14,068 bases of DNA from CAZKDV01 sp964551645 (GTDB lineage Bacteria > Bacteroidota > Bacteroidia > Bacteroidales > DTU049). Below the pieces are notes generated by a model that was not told where the DNA came from, made no database searches, and was given only the letters and a program-made list of their open reading frames with translations. Below, one piece after another: positions 7,479 to 14,068 of this stretch. The stretch is taken from positions 1 through 14,068 of the forward strand of contig CAZKDV010000064.1 in NCBI GenBank assembly GCA_964551645.1, in the 5' to 3' direction. How positions within the stretch are numbered: the first letter of the stretch is position 1; the number at the start of each line of letters is the position of its first letter. Made by a program: the position numbers and the translations under genes.

Positions 7479-8285
7479 ATGAACATCACCAAAAAAGTAT
7501 TGATAATCGTTATTTTAATAGGAATAATAGCAACAGCATGCAATACCGCACCAAAAGAAGATACCTACACAGAGCAAAACAACGCAAAACCTTTCACTTC
7601 GACCCATGTTTTTGTTGCCGAATTTGAAGGAATTGAATTTCACACCTGCATGGGCATGACAGCACTTTGTCCCGACCAATACGGACATTCGGGCAATATG
7701 GCAAAGTTTAAAGTTATTGAATACAAAGAATTTAATGTCAACGGATTGGCAGGAACAGAAAAATTAGACACTTACGAAGTTTTGATTAGCGACTATCACA
7801 AAAACGACCTAAACAAAGATTATGTGGCTGACATTAAGAGTTTGCAAGTGAGCGATGAAGTTACAATACATATTGATTTTGTTTACGACACCACCAAAAC
7901 AACAGTAGAAACAATTGAAAATATCATCAGCATCACAAAAAATATAGCTGATGGGCATAGCAGCAAAACTTCAGTTGATTGGGCAGGCACCTACGAAGGC
8001 AATTTACCTTGTGCCGACTGTGAAAGCATCAAAGTGCTTATTTCGCTCAATGAGGACAACACCTACACCAAAACAGAAACATACTACAAAGGTGGCAAAG
8101 AGAACAAGTTTAAATCGAAAGGGAGCTTTGAATGGGACGCAAATGGAAACATCATAAATTTGGAATCTCAAAACACAACTGACAAATATCAAGTTGGCGA
8201 AAACAAACTATTTCACTTAGACATTGATGGCAAGCGAATTGAAGGCGAATTAGCTAATATGTATATATTGAGAAAAAAGAGCTAG
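7479..8285 (+). CDS. Lipoprotein with C-terminal NlpE-type domain
   Basis: The 268-residue protein begins with a short signal peptide ending in a lipobox-like ATAC with C21, so it is probably lipidated and membrane-attached. The C-terminal part (about 167-266) matches the NlpE N-terminal (copper-resistance) domain: DWAGTYEGNLPCADCESI with a CxxC at C178/C181, then NTYT, a GSFEWD strand, KYQVGENKL, LD-x-DG and a final LANMYILRK. In Escherichia coli, NlpE senses surface contact, copper and lipoprotein defects through the Cpx system; Bacteroidota homologues are less understood. Residues 40-155 form a module I do not recognise, containing a cluster with H55, C57, M58, M60, C64 and H70 that could bind metal or form a disulfide. 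The gene follows the beta-helix gene by 40 nt and may share its transcript. By hand count about half of its Asn codons are AAC, against about a quarter in uvrB. Confidence 0.85.
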   Translation: MNITKKVLIIVILIGIIATACNTAPKEDTYTEQNNAKPFTSTHVFVAEFEGIEFHTCMGMTALCPDQYGHSGNMAKFKVIEYKEFNVNGLAGTEKLDTYEVLISDYHKNDLNKDYVADIKSLQVSDEVTIHIDFVYDTTKTTVETIENIISITKNIADGHSSKTSVDWAGTYEGNLPCADCESIKVLISLNEDNTYTKTETYYKGGKENKFKSKGSFEWDANGNIINLESQNTTDKYQVGENKLFHLDIDGKRIEGELANMYILRKKS

Positions 8286-8309
8286 GTGAATAATGAAGAT
8301 AGAATGCTT

Positions 8310-9050
8310 TTAAAATTCCATCTCAAAATCTAACTCTCTAGCCGAATCTACCAATATTTTCACATCATTTAGCCCTATAGCTCCCCTGAAAATATTTTTT
8401 TCTTTGATTATTTGATTTATTCTTGCATGCAAATCAAGTGGCTCTGATTTTGCTACTTTCTCAACTGTATCAACTCCCAAATCGTTAAGATAATTATATG
8501 AATTACATTCACCGTTAAAAATATTAATGNNNNNNNNNNCTCCCAAATCGTATAGCAATTGTGCATAAGTTGCCCCAACCCATTTGATTCTTGACAAATC
8601 AGCCAGTTTGCTTAGTTTTAATATATCTTGATAATCTATTCCTATTAAATTTGACAGATTTTGCCTATCAGATTTTTTTACGATTTTCTTGTACAATTTT
8701 TCTGTATTTGTAATGCTCATTTTCTCCAAACTATTTATAGTTCCCTTTGCTATTCCAATAAAATCAGAAATCTTATTCGGTTTCGGGAGCATACTATTTA
8801 GCTCGCGTAGCAAAACACTTAGGTATTCTTCCGATAAGTTCTCCATTTTAGACAATTCTTCAAATTTGCCTTTCTTCTTCAGCAACTGAATTAGCTCCTT
8901 AACATTTTCAATTCCTATTTTCTTAAAACATCTAAATCGCTCATCTAATCTATCTTTAAGCATCATCCTGCTTGATGGCAGATATGCAAACTCCAATTTA
9001 ACTTTATAATCGTCAATGGATATTTTCTCTAAATCAATATAGTAACCCAT
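8310..9050 (-). CDS. DUF4332 family protein, interrupted by an assembly gap
   Basis: As assembled this is 246 residues, with four undetermined residues at 171-174. The N-terminus (MGYYIDLEKISIDDY, then SSRMMLKDRLDERF) and the stretch LSRIKWVGATYAQLLYDLG ... VDTVEKVAKSEPLDLHARI ... KNIFRGAIGLNDVKI match my knowledge of DUF4332 proteins. These are helical, helix-hairpin-helix-like proteins; the domain suggests nucleic-acid contact but no function is established. In homologues LLYDLG should run directly into VDTVEKVA. Here 22 residues (the gap plus INIFNGECNSYNYLNDLG) intervene and the DLG is repeated. Removing them gives 224 residues, close to the family length I remember, so the insertion is probably an artefact. 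The gene follows the MTAP gene by 15 nt on the same strand, suggesting an operon. Confidence 0.72.
   Translation of the reverse strand: MGYYIDLEKISIDDYKVKLEFAYLPSSRMMLKDRLDERFRCFKKIGIENVKELIQLLKKKGKFEELSKMENLSEEYLSVLLRELNSMLPKPNKISDFIGIAKGTINSLEKMSITNTEKLYKKIVKKSDRQNLSNLIGIDYQDILKLSKLADLSRIKWVGATYAQLLYDLGXXXXINIFNGECNSYNYLNDLGVDTVEKVAKSEPLDLHARINQIIKEKNIFRGAIGLNDVKILVDSARELDFEMEF
8474..8551. repeat. 12-bp direct repeat bracketing the N-gap
   Basis: CTCCCAAATCGT occurs at 8474-8485 and 8540-8551, exactly 66 nt (22 codons) apart. The second copy begins at the first called base after the Ns. Collapsing one unit restores an uninterrupted DUF4332 reading frame. Confidence 0.8.
8530..8539. other. 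Assembly gap (10 Ns)
   Basis: Ten consecutive undetermined bases sit inside the DUF4332 gene. A fixed short run is typical of a scaffolder's default for a join of unknown or overlapping length. The true size may be zero or negative. Confidence 0.95.
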
Positions 9051-9065
9051 ACAAGCTATTTGTTA

Positions 9066-9839
9066 TTAAGAATTTCTTGAATTTATTGCTAACTTAGCAT
9101 ACTCGCACATCACACTTTTGATGATAGCTTTAACATGATGTATATTCTTTTCAAAAATCTTAACAACCTCTTGAAAACTCACAGGAGTTTCGTTTTCTTT
9201 CCAGCAGTCATAATCGGTGCTCATAGCAATTGCCGAATAAGGTATTTTAGCTTCATTAGCCAACATGCATTCCGGTGCTGTTGACATATTTATAATATCT
9301 GCTCCCCACATTCTAAACAAATGCGATTCTGCTTTTGTGCTAAATCTTGGTCCTTCAATGGTAATCAAAGTACCTTTTTCGTGTACCGAAATTGATAGTT
9401 GCTTACATGCTTTGAACAATAGTTTTCGCATTTCCTCATCAAATGGGTTAGCCATAGGAGTATGTTCAACTGACACCTTAAATGTATCATAAAAAGTATT
9501 TGCCCTAAACCTTGTAAAGTCAATAAATTGGTCAATAATAACAAAATCTCCCCTATTAATATCCTCACGCAACGAACCAACAGCAGTAGTTGCAATAATA
9601 TTTGTTACTCCTACTTCTTTCATAGCCTGAATATTAGCTCTGTTATTGACATGCGTAGGCGTAATTTGATGATGCAGTCCATGTCTTCCAATAAATACTA
9701 CTTCCACACCTTCAATTTGTCCCGTTTTCAATGGAGTGCTTGGTTTTCCGTAGATTGTCTCATATTCCAAAACTTTATAATTTTCAATAATATCGGGATT
9801 ATCTAATCCTGAGCCACCAATTATTCCTATTTTTCTCAT
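9066..9839 (-). CDS. mtnP: S-methyl-5'-thioadenosine phosphorylase
   Basis: The enzyme phosphorolyses methylthioadenosine to adenine and 5-methylthioribose-1-phosphate, salvaging the by-product of polyamine and other S-adenosylmethionine-dependent pathways. The 257 residues match family length. Visible are the phosphate-binding IGIIGGSGL (S10), GRHG (R52, H53), HVNNRANI, ATTAVGSLRE, GDFVIIDQFID, TIEGPRFSTKAES (about 160-172), NMSTAPE (M185) and AMSTDYDCW. The aspartates D209 and D211 in the last motif fit a 6-aminopurine, so methylthioadenosine is preferred over inosine- or guanosine-type purine nucleosides. The frame extends to an ATG at 9875, but the extra 12 residues precede the conserved MRKIGIIGG start and overlap the promoter region, so the start at 9839 is chosen. 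The DUF4332 gene follows after 15 nt. Methylthioinosine phosphorylase is the main alternative. Confidence 0.93.
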   Translation of the reverse strand: MRKIGIIGGSGLDNPDIIENYKVLEYETIYGKPSTPLKTGQIEGVEVVFIGRHGLHHQITPTHVNNRANIQAMKEVGVTNIIATTAVGSLREDINRGDFVIIDQFIDFTRFRANTFYDTFKVSVEHTPMANPFDEEMRKLLFKACKQLSISVHEKGTLITIEGPRFSTKAESHLFRMWGADIINMSTAPECMLANEAKIPYSAIAMSTDYDCWKENETPVSFQEVVKIFEKNIHHVKAIIKSVMCEYAKLAINSRNS

Positions 9840-9962
9840 CTTTTTTTGAGTAAAATTACAGAATTTTTTTATCATACTTATTTTTCATTCATTTTGCCAT
9901 ATTACAACACACATAAGACAACTTATTTTTTGTATTTTTGCTAAAAATACAATCAAACAAAT
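9840..9962. promoter_or_regulatory. Divergent promoter region between mtnP and the M28 peptidase gene
   Basis: These 123 bp separate two divergently transcribed genes. On the plus strand, TATTTTTG at 9933-9940 fully matches the -7 core TAnnTTTG and ends 22 nt before the ATG at 9963. On the minus strand, TAATTTTA (9851-9858) matches the core except for the last base and lies 11 nt from the mtnP start. No -33 TTG is well placed for either. Confidence 0.45.
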
Positions 9963-11429
9963 ATGACAACTCATTTTAAAATATTTACTTTTTGCTTTTT
10001 ACTTTTAGCAAGTAATTTCACTTTTTCGCAAAATCAACCTAATAAACAAATCTTGCGTAAAGCAGATAAAATTTCTGCAAAAGACATAAAATCATTTGTA
10101 TCCGAAATGGTTAAACCCGAATACAAAGGACGGCTCGGCGGCAGTCCCGAATATATGGAAATAGCTAAATGGTCGGCAAAATATTTCAAAAAATGGGGTT
10201 TAAAGCCCGTTGGAGACAATAATTCATATTTTCAGTATTTTGACAGACCCTATTGCGATGTACTTGATGTTGGAGAAGTATCAATAACTTATAACAACAA
10301 AAAAACAAATCTCATAGCCAAAACAGATTATTATCCGGGTGCTAATTGTGAGGCAGGAATTGCCGAAGGAGAACTTATTTTTGTTGGATATGGAATTACT
10401 AATCCTGAATTAGGCTATGATGACTATAAGAATATTGATGTTAAAGGCAAAATTGTATTAATTCTAAATGATGTGCCTTACAAAGGAAAAGATGCTAAAA
10501 CAGTAGCTGATTGGACTCACTACAACTCGCACACTCATAAATACACTAATGCTCATGCACACGGTGCAAAAGGAGCCTTATTAATTGACATGAAAGCTGC
10601 CCCCTCTATTCCATTACTTCCTGATTTCAGATACGCTACTATCAGCAACGAAGCAGCTAACAACATTTTAGAAAATTGCAATAAAAATGTTAAAGATTTG
10701 GAAAGTCAAATTTCTGAGTGTATGTGTCCTAATTCTTTTTCAATGAATATGACTGCAAAAATTCAATCCAATACCAAGTGTTTTGATGAAGGTTTATCTG
10801 CAAATGTTGTTGGACTGATTGAAGGGAATGATCCTATACTAAAAAATGAAATTATTATTGTTGGAGCTCATTTAGATGGTCAAGGCTCGCTCGGCTTTTT
10901 ACTCCCAAGTGCTTTGGATAATGCTTCGGGCACTGCCGATGTTATGGCTGTAGCAAAAGCAGCATCAGCTTTAAAAGGAAATATTAAACGGAGTATATTA
11001 TTCATCTTATTTGGAGCCGAAGAATGTGGATTAATTGGCAGTTTGCATTATGCCGACAATCCAATATATCCACTTAATAATACTATCTTAATGCTAAATT
11101 TAGATATGGTCGGCAATGGCACAGGAATAGGCGTTTGGGGAGGTAAATCATATCCCGATTTTTACAAAATATTTGAAATGGTCAATGAAGAATATATAAA
11201 ATTGAGCTTTGCAGGTTCTGAAAATAGCAAGGTGTTCGGTCGTCCTCGTACAGACGGAATGGTGTTTCTTATGAGGGATATTCCAACAATTCATTTAGGA
11301 ATCACTAATGCTACACAACCTGTTTATTATCATAGCTACAAAGACACTAAAGATTTGCTTTCCTATAATACAATGGAACAAATTTCAAAATTCCTTTATT
11401 TATCCCTTTATTATCTTGCAAACAAATAG
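9963..11429 (+). CDS. Exported M28-family metallopeptidase
   Basis: This 488-residue zinc aminopeptidase-like protein starts with a signal peptide (residues 1-22, ending NFTFS). Residues about 115-275 form an inserted PA-like region (LIFVGYGITNPELGYDDYKNIDVKGK and HGAKGALLI) that usually shapes substrate access. The catalytic M28 domain follows with all five dizinc ligands: H303 in GAHLD, D319 in ALDNASG, E354 in GAEECGLIGS (with E353 as the general base), D381 in NLDMVG and H457 in YYHSYKD. It is therefore expected to be active, releasing N-terminal amino acids from peptides outside the cytoplasm. There is no T9SS tail and no lipobox, so a periplasmic location is likely. The next gene starts 40 nt downstream on the same strand. 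The exact peptide specificity cannot be inferred. Confidence 0.93.
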   Translation: MTTHFKIFTFCFLLLASNFTFSQNQPNKQILRKADKISAKDIKSFVSEMVKPEYKGRLGGSPEYMEIAKWSAKYFKKWGLKPVGDNNSYFQYFDRPYCDVLDVGEVSITYNNKKTNLIAKTDYYPGANCEAGIAEGELIFVGYGITNPELGYDDYKNIDVKGKIVLILNDVPYKGKDAKTVADWTHYNSHTHKYTNAHAHGAKGALLIDMKAAPSIPLLPDFRYATISNEAANNILENCNKNVKDLESQISECMCPNSFSMNMTAKIQSNTKCFDEGLSANVVGLIEGNDPILKNEIIIVGAHLDGQGSLGFLLPSALDNASGTADVMAVAKAASALKGNIKRSILFILFGAEECGLIGSLHYADNPIYPLNNTILMLNLDMVGNGTGIGVWGGKSYPDFYKIFEMVNEEYIKLSFAGSENSKVFGRPRTDGMVFLMRDIPTIHLGITNATQPVYYHSYKDTKDLLSYNTMEQISKFLYLSLYYLANK

Positions 11430-11469
11430 TTAAGAAAGTAATATTTTCATTAAGATTTAGGCTATAAAA

Positions 11470-11898
11470 ATGAAAAAACGAATTTTGCTATATGAATATC
11501 CCACAAAAATCTTGTTAGCACTCGGAGAAGCTATAGATGGGAAGCAAAATTTTTTTGATTTTCTTTTACAAAATGCTTATCCCGAATTAGCAGCATTAGC
11601 AAATTCACTTAGAGCAGATAAAGGAGCTTTGCAGTGGCTAATGGATAATGATTATCCTGAATTAGCAATATTTTGCGATGCAGTTGATTCGCTTGATCAA
11701 GCCGCAGAATGGTTAAAAAAAAACAATTTGTATTTCTATATAGTGTTTGCTGATGCGTGCAAAGGGCATGCTCATGCTATTGAATGGCTGCATGTTCATA
11801 AATATAGTATTTTTGTTTACTTAGCTCAAAAAATTCACGACCAATTAAAGATTCAACAATTTGAAGCATGGGACTATCATCGTTTACGAAAAAAATAA
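11470..11898 (+). CDS. Small protein of four 25-residue tandem repeats
   Basis: I do not recognise a named family for this 142-residue protein. It has no signal peptide and is probably cytoplasmic. Residues 28-127 divide without gaps into four units of exactly 25 residues (28-52, 53-77, 78-102, 103-127). Each has an A-x-[EQ]-WL-type helix start (FFDFL in unit 1), a short N/D or H/K turn, an aromatic near position 10 (YPELA in units 1 and 2), and an ALA/FCDA/FADA/LAQ core. Residues 3-27, with YPTKILLALGEAI, look like a degenerate fifth unit containing a two-residue offset. The tail (128-142) is basic. Such short all-helical repeats usually build protein-binding solenoids; binding is inferred, the partner unknown. 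The gene sits 40 nt after the M28 peptidase gene and 38 nt before the start chosen for the next exported protein. Confidence 0.8.
   Translation: MKKRILLYEYPTKILLALGEAIDGKQNFFDFLLQNAYPELAALANSLRADKGALQWLMDNDYPELAIFCDAVDSLDQAAEWLKKNNLYFYIVFADACKGHAHAIEWLHVHKYSIFVYLAQKIHDQLKIQQFEAWDYHRLRKK
11551..11850 (+). repeat. Four tandem 75-nt coding repeats
   Basis: Units are at 11551-11625, 11626-11700, 11701-11775 and 11776-11850. The period is exact at protein level. Protein similarity is clear in the WL and the [LF]-[AC] positions, while the DNA has diverged, indicating old duplication under constraint on length. Confidence 0.72.
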
Positions 11899-11917
11899 AT
11901 CATTATTCTTTTATGTA

Positions 11918-11925
11918 TAAATTTG
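11918..11925 (+). promoter_or_regulatory. -7-like element before the 701-residue envelope protein gene
   Basis: TAAATTTG matches TAnnTTTG and ends 11 nt before the ATG at 11937. If used, it excludes the upstream in-frame starts at 11868 and 11913. No -33 TTG is in place, and the region is AT-rich enough for a chance match. Confidence 0.3.
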
Positions 11926-11936
11926 TTAAAAAAAAT

Positions 11937-14042
11937 ATGAATAGGATTCTCTTTTTCATTTTCATCTTTCTTTCAACTTGTGCTTTTTCACAAAAATTTC
12001 ACTATAAAGATGTAATAATTAGAGTTGATAATAAAGAATTTCAGTATGTTCAAAATAGAGTTAGAATTGACTCAAAATATTATTTGCCTTTTGAATACAA
12101 AATAAATAAAGAGATAATTGAAATTGAAATAATTCCATTTCAAGCAAACTTTAAAAGTATTGAAATTGCTCCGTCTCCATTTTACTCTATCATTAGTCAA
12201 CCCGAACTAACGCTAAATGGAACTTATAGAAATTATATTCAGCTTGAAAATGCTACCAAAACTAATTTCATAAAAATACTATTCATTTCACTTAACCACA
12301 ATTCTGACACTTTAAAACACGAAATAAACTTACTGCCTTATTTCAACTTTTCAGCAGCAGTTTACACTCAACAAGAAGAACTTCATGTAGGAGAAGAAGT
12401 TATGCTTGAACTAACATCAAATCTGCCTGAAAATATTTTACCATGCTCAATGTGGATAGACAAAGGAAATTATTTATATAAAATTGTCAATAAAGACAAT
12501 AAAAACATTTTGCATCTTGTGCCACTTACTCTCGGAAAAAATATTTTCTCTATAGAAATTGATATTTACAAGCCTATTATTAATGAAAACAAGTTTGAAT
12601 ACAAATATCAATTTGATACTCCCGAACTAAATGTAAAGTCGAGCAGACTTGCTTATCTAAATACAGACACTAAAGATGCAATGCTTACGGAAACATCTGG
12701 TTTAGAGCCTATCGAAATTCAAATTGACAACAATAGACTCTTAAAAATGAATAAAACATACAGAATTGAGAATAAAGAAAATGCCGAAGGTACTCTTGTT
12801 GCAGAAATATTCACTAAAAATCAATTAGCCAACAATAAAGTACTTTGTTCATTGAAAGTATATAATTTACACCGAACGGAGCAAGGCTTTCTTTATATTA
12901 AAGATGGCGATAATTCGCTATTTTTAACAAACTTCAATGTATCTCCAAAAACGACAATCAATAAAGTTAAAATTTCAAGAGATGGCAAGCAATGGATAGA
13001 AAGTAGAAATGTTTATCCCGGAGAATCTGTTTTAATAAAAATTGAAGGCGAAAGTTTTCACAAAGCACACTTTTCATTTGATGCTATAGAAGAACGAAAT
13101 ATTGACACTCTGCACAAAAGCGAAAAAGAAGTTGAATTTCATCTCAGAATACCCAAAGATATTCCAAAACCGAGAATTGAAATTTTGAATTTCGACAAAC
13201 AAACAGGTTTGAGCTTAAATGTAAATGAATATCAAAAAGCTAAAAAATTAGATTTTTTAATGATTGATTACGGAAAAGGATATATTAACATTGACGATAT
13301 TAAAGGACCTGAATTTATTGAGGGTAGCATAAAAAACATCGTTATCCGTTCAGACCCTTCAAAATTGGATATAGGAGATAATTTTTATGGCAAACAATAT
13401 ATAGACATTGAAGTGAAAATATTTGGACCGAGAAACGAATTAGTAGAATTATTTTCCATTAATAAAATGGCAATATGTCCGAACGAACAATCAATCAGAT
13501 TTCCATACTATTCAAAAACACATTGTCGTAATACAGATATTTTATTTAATCAATATCTATCAAAAAAAACATATAATTGGGATAGTTGGACACGGGCTGT
13601 TATATCAATAAAGCACAATAATGACGAACATCCTGAAAATGCTCAACAAAAAACGATAGAAATCATACTACAAAAAAAACTTCTTTTTGATGTTGATGTT
13701 TCTTTCCCAGCGGGTTTGTTAATCATTAGACCAGACAAAGATAACATAGGCAACTTAAGCGGTATCAGTATGGCTATGGTTGCTCAATTTAGCTTTTATC
13801 AAAAAGAAAAAATTGCACAACTAAAACCATATAAAATTGGAGCAGGTTTTTTGGCTCTAAATGCCTTTAATTTTTCCGAAAATAATAGTAATCGTGATAT
13901 GAGCATAGTGATTTTGGCTAGCGTATTCCCGACCCAAAAAAGCACCAAAATGTCATTTCCATTATATATAGGTTGTGGATATTTTATTTCGCAAAGCCAG
14001 TTCTTTTGGCTGTTAGGACCTGGTATTAGGGTGAGTTTCTAA
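11937..14042 (+). CDS. Exported envelope protein with C-terminal beta-barrel-like domain
   Basis: I recognise no named family. From the ATG at 11937 the protein has 701 residues and a typical signal peptide (MNRILFFIFIFLSTCAFSQ), so it is exported. The frame extends to 11868, overlapping the repeat-protein gene by 31 nt, and an ATG at 11913 is also possible; both would put extra residues before the signal peptide. Residues about 20-580 are predicted mainly beta, with spaced, Ig-like strand patterns such as VGEEVMLELTSN and YPGESVLIKIEGESF. From about 580 the character changes to alternating hydrophobic strands and Gly/aromatic turns (FDVDVSFPAGLL, KPYKIGAGFLALNAF, FPLYIGCGYF). The protein ends GPGIRVSF with a terminal Phe, as outer-membrane barrels often do. 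I infer an outer-membrane anchor with a periplasmic or surface region. The three downstream-facing genes from 9963 may form one operon. Confidence 0.75.
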   Translation: MNRILFFIFIFLSTCAFSQKFHYKDVIIRVDNKEFQYVQNRVRIDSKYYLPFEYKINKEIIEIEIIPFQANFKSIEIAPSPFYSIISQPELTLNGTYRNYIQLENATKTNFIKILFISLNHNSDTLKHEINLLPYFNFSAAVYTQQEELHVGEEVMLELTSNLPENILPCSMWIDKGNYLYKIVNKDNKNILHLVPLTLGKNIFSIEIDIYKPIINENKFEYKYQFDTPELNVKSSRLAYLNTDTKDAMLTETSGLEPIEIQIDNNRLLKMNKTYRIENKENAEGTLVAEIFTKNQLANNKVLCSLKVYNLHRTEQGFLYIKDGDNSLFLTNFNVSPKTTINKVKISRDGKQWIESRNVYPGESVLIKIEGESFHKAHFSFDAIEERNIDTLHKSEKEVEFHLRIPKDIPKPRIEILNFDKQTGLSLNVNEYQKAKKLDFLMIDYGKGYINIDDIKGPEFIEGSIKNIVIRSDPSKLDIGDNFYGKQYIDIEVKIFGPRNELVELFSINKMAICPNEQSIRFPYYSKTHCRNTDILFNQYLSKKTYNWDSWTRAVISIKHNNDEHPENAQQKTIEIILQKKLLFDVDVSFPAGLLIIRPDKDNIGNLSGISMAMVAQFSFYQKEKIAQLKPYKIGAGFLALNAFNFSENNSNRDMSIVILASVFPTQKSTKMSFPLYIGCGYFISQSQFFWLLGPGIRVSF

Positions 14043-14068
14043 TAAATAATACTCAATTTAAAAATAGT

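Noticed and set aside
9840..9875. 12-codon extension of mtnP to an ATG at 9875
   Set aside because: The family begins near MRKIGIIGGSGL, and the extension overlaps the likely promoter region.
11551..11850. 75-nt repeats as a CRISPR array or minisatellite
   Set aside because: The repeats are in-frame coding units conserved at protein level and diverged in DNA, with no identical repeats or spacers.
11868..11936. Earlier in-frame starts (11868, 11913) for the 701-residue exported protein
   Set aside because: They overlap or crowd the repeat-protein gene and place extra residues before an otherwise ideal signal peptide; a -7-like box lies at 11918-11925.

Overview
The window looks like a piece of an uncultured Bacteroidota genome. 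The DNA is visibly AT-rich. One protein ends in a type IX secretion (Por) sorting domain, several intergenic regions carry the Bacteroidota -7 promoter core TAnnTTTG, and the protein families (SPOR-repeat protein, DUF4332, NlpE-type lipoprotein, M28 aminopeptidase with exported N-terminus) are typical of that phylum. A run of ten Ns inside one gene points to a draft or metagenome-derived assembly.

Layout. (1) 2-1393 (+): C-terminal part of a large protein whose beginning lies outside the window, with an acidic linker and three SPOR-like repeats. (2) 1475-4663 (+): a membrane-anchored endonuclease/exonuclease/phosphatase-family protein followed 3 nt later by a complete uvrB, probably one transcript. 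(3) 4665-5153 (-): a PaaI-type hotdog thioesterase whose stop codon lies 1 nt from the uvrB stop. (4) 5154-5764: about 600 bp without a convincing gene, with small hairpins and a promoter core at each end. (5) 5765-8285 (+): a secreted beta-helix protein with a T9SS tail, then a lipoprotein with a C-terminal NlpE domain. (6) 8310-9839 (-): methylthioadenosine phosphorylase followed by a DUF4332 protein that contains the assembly gap. (7) 9963-14042 (+): an exported M28 metallopeptidase, a small protein made of four exact-period 25-residue repeats, and a large exported protein with a C-terminal beta-barrel-like domain.

How the genes work together. Housekeeping functions (UvrABC nucleotide excision repair, methionine/purine salvage by MTAP) are interleaved with cell-envelope and secreted proteins. 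No defence system, mobile element, CRISPR array, rRNA or tRNA was recognised. The least explained parts are the 25-residue repeat protein with its envelope-protein neighbour, the Cys/His/Met-containing N-terminal module of the NlpE-type lipoprotein, and the N-gap in the DUF4332 gene. That gap is flanked by a 12-bp direct repeat exactly 66 bp apart and is best explained as a mis-scaffolded junction.
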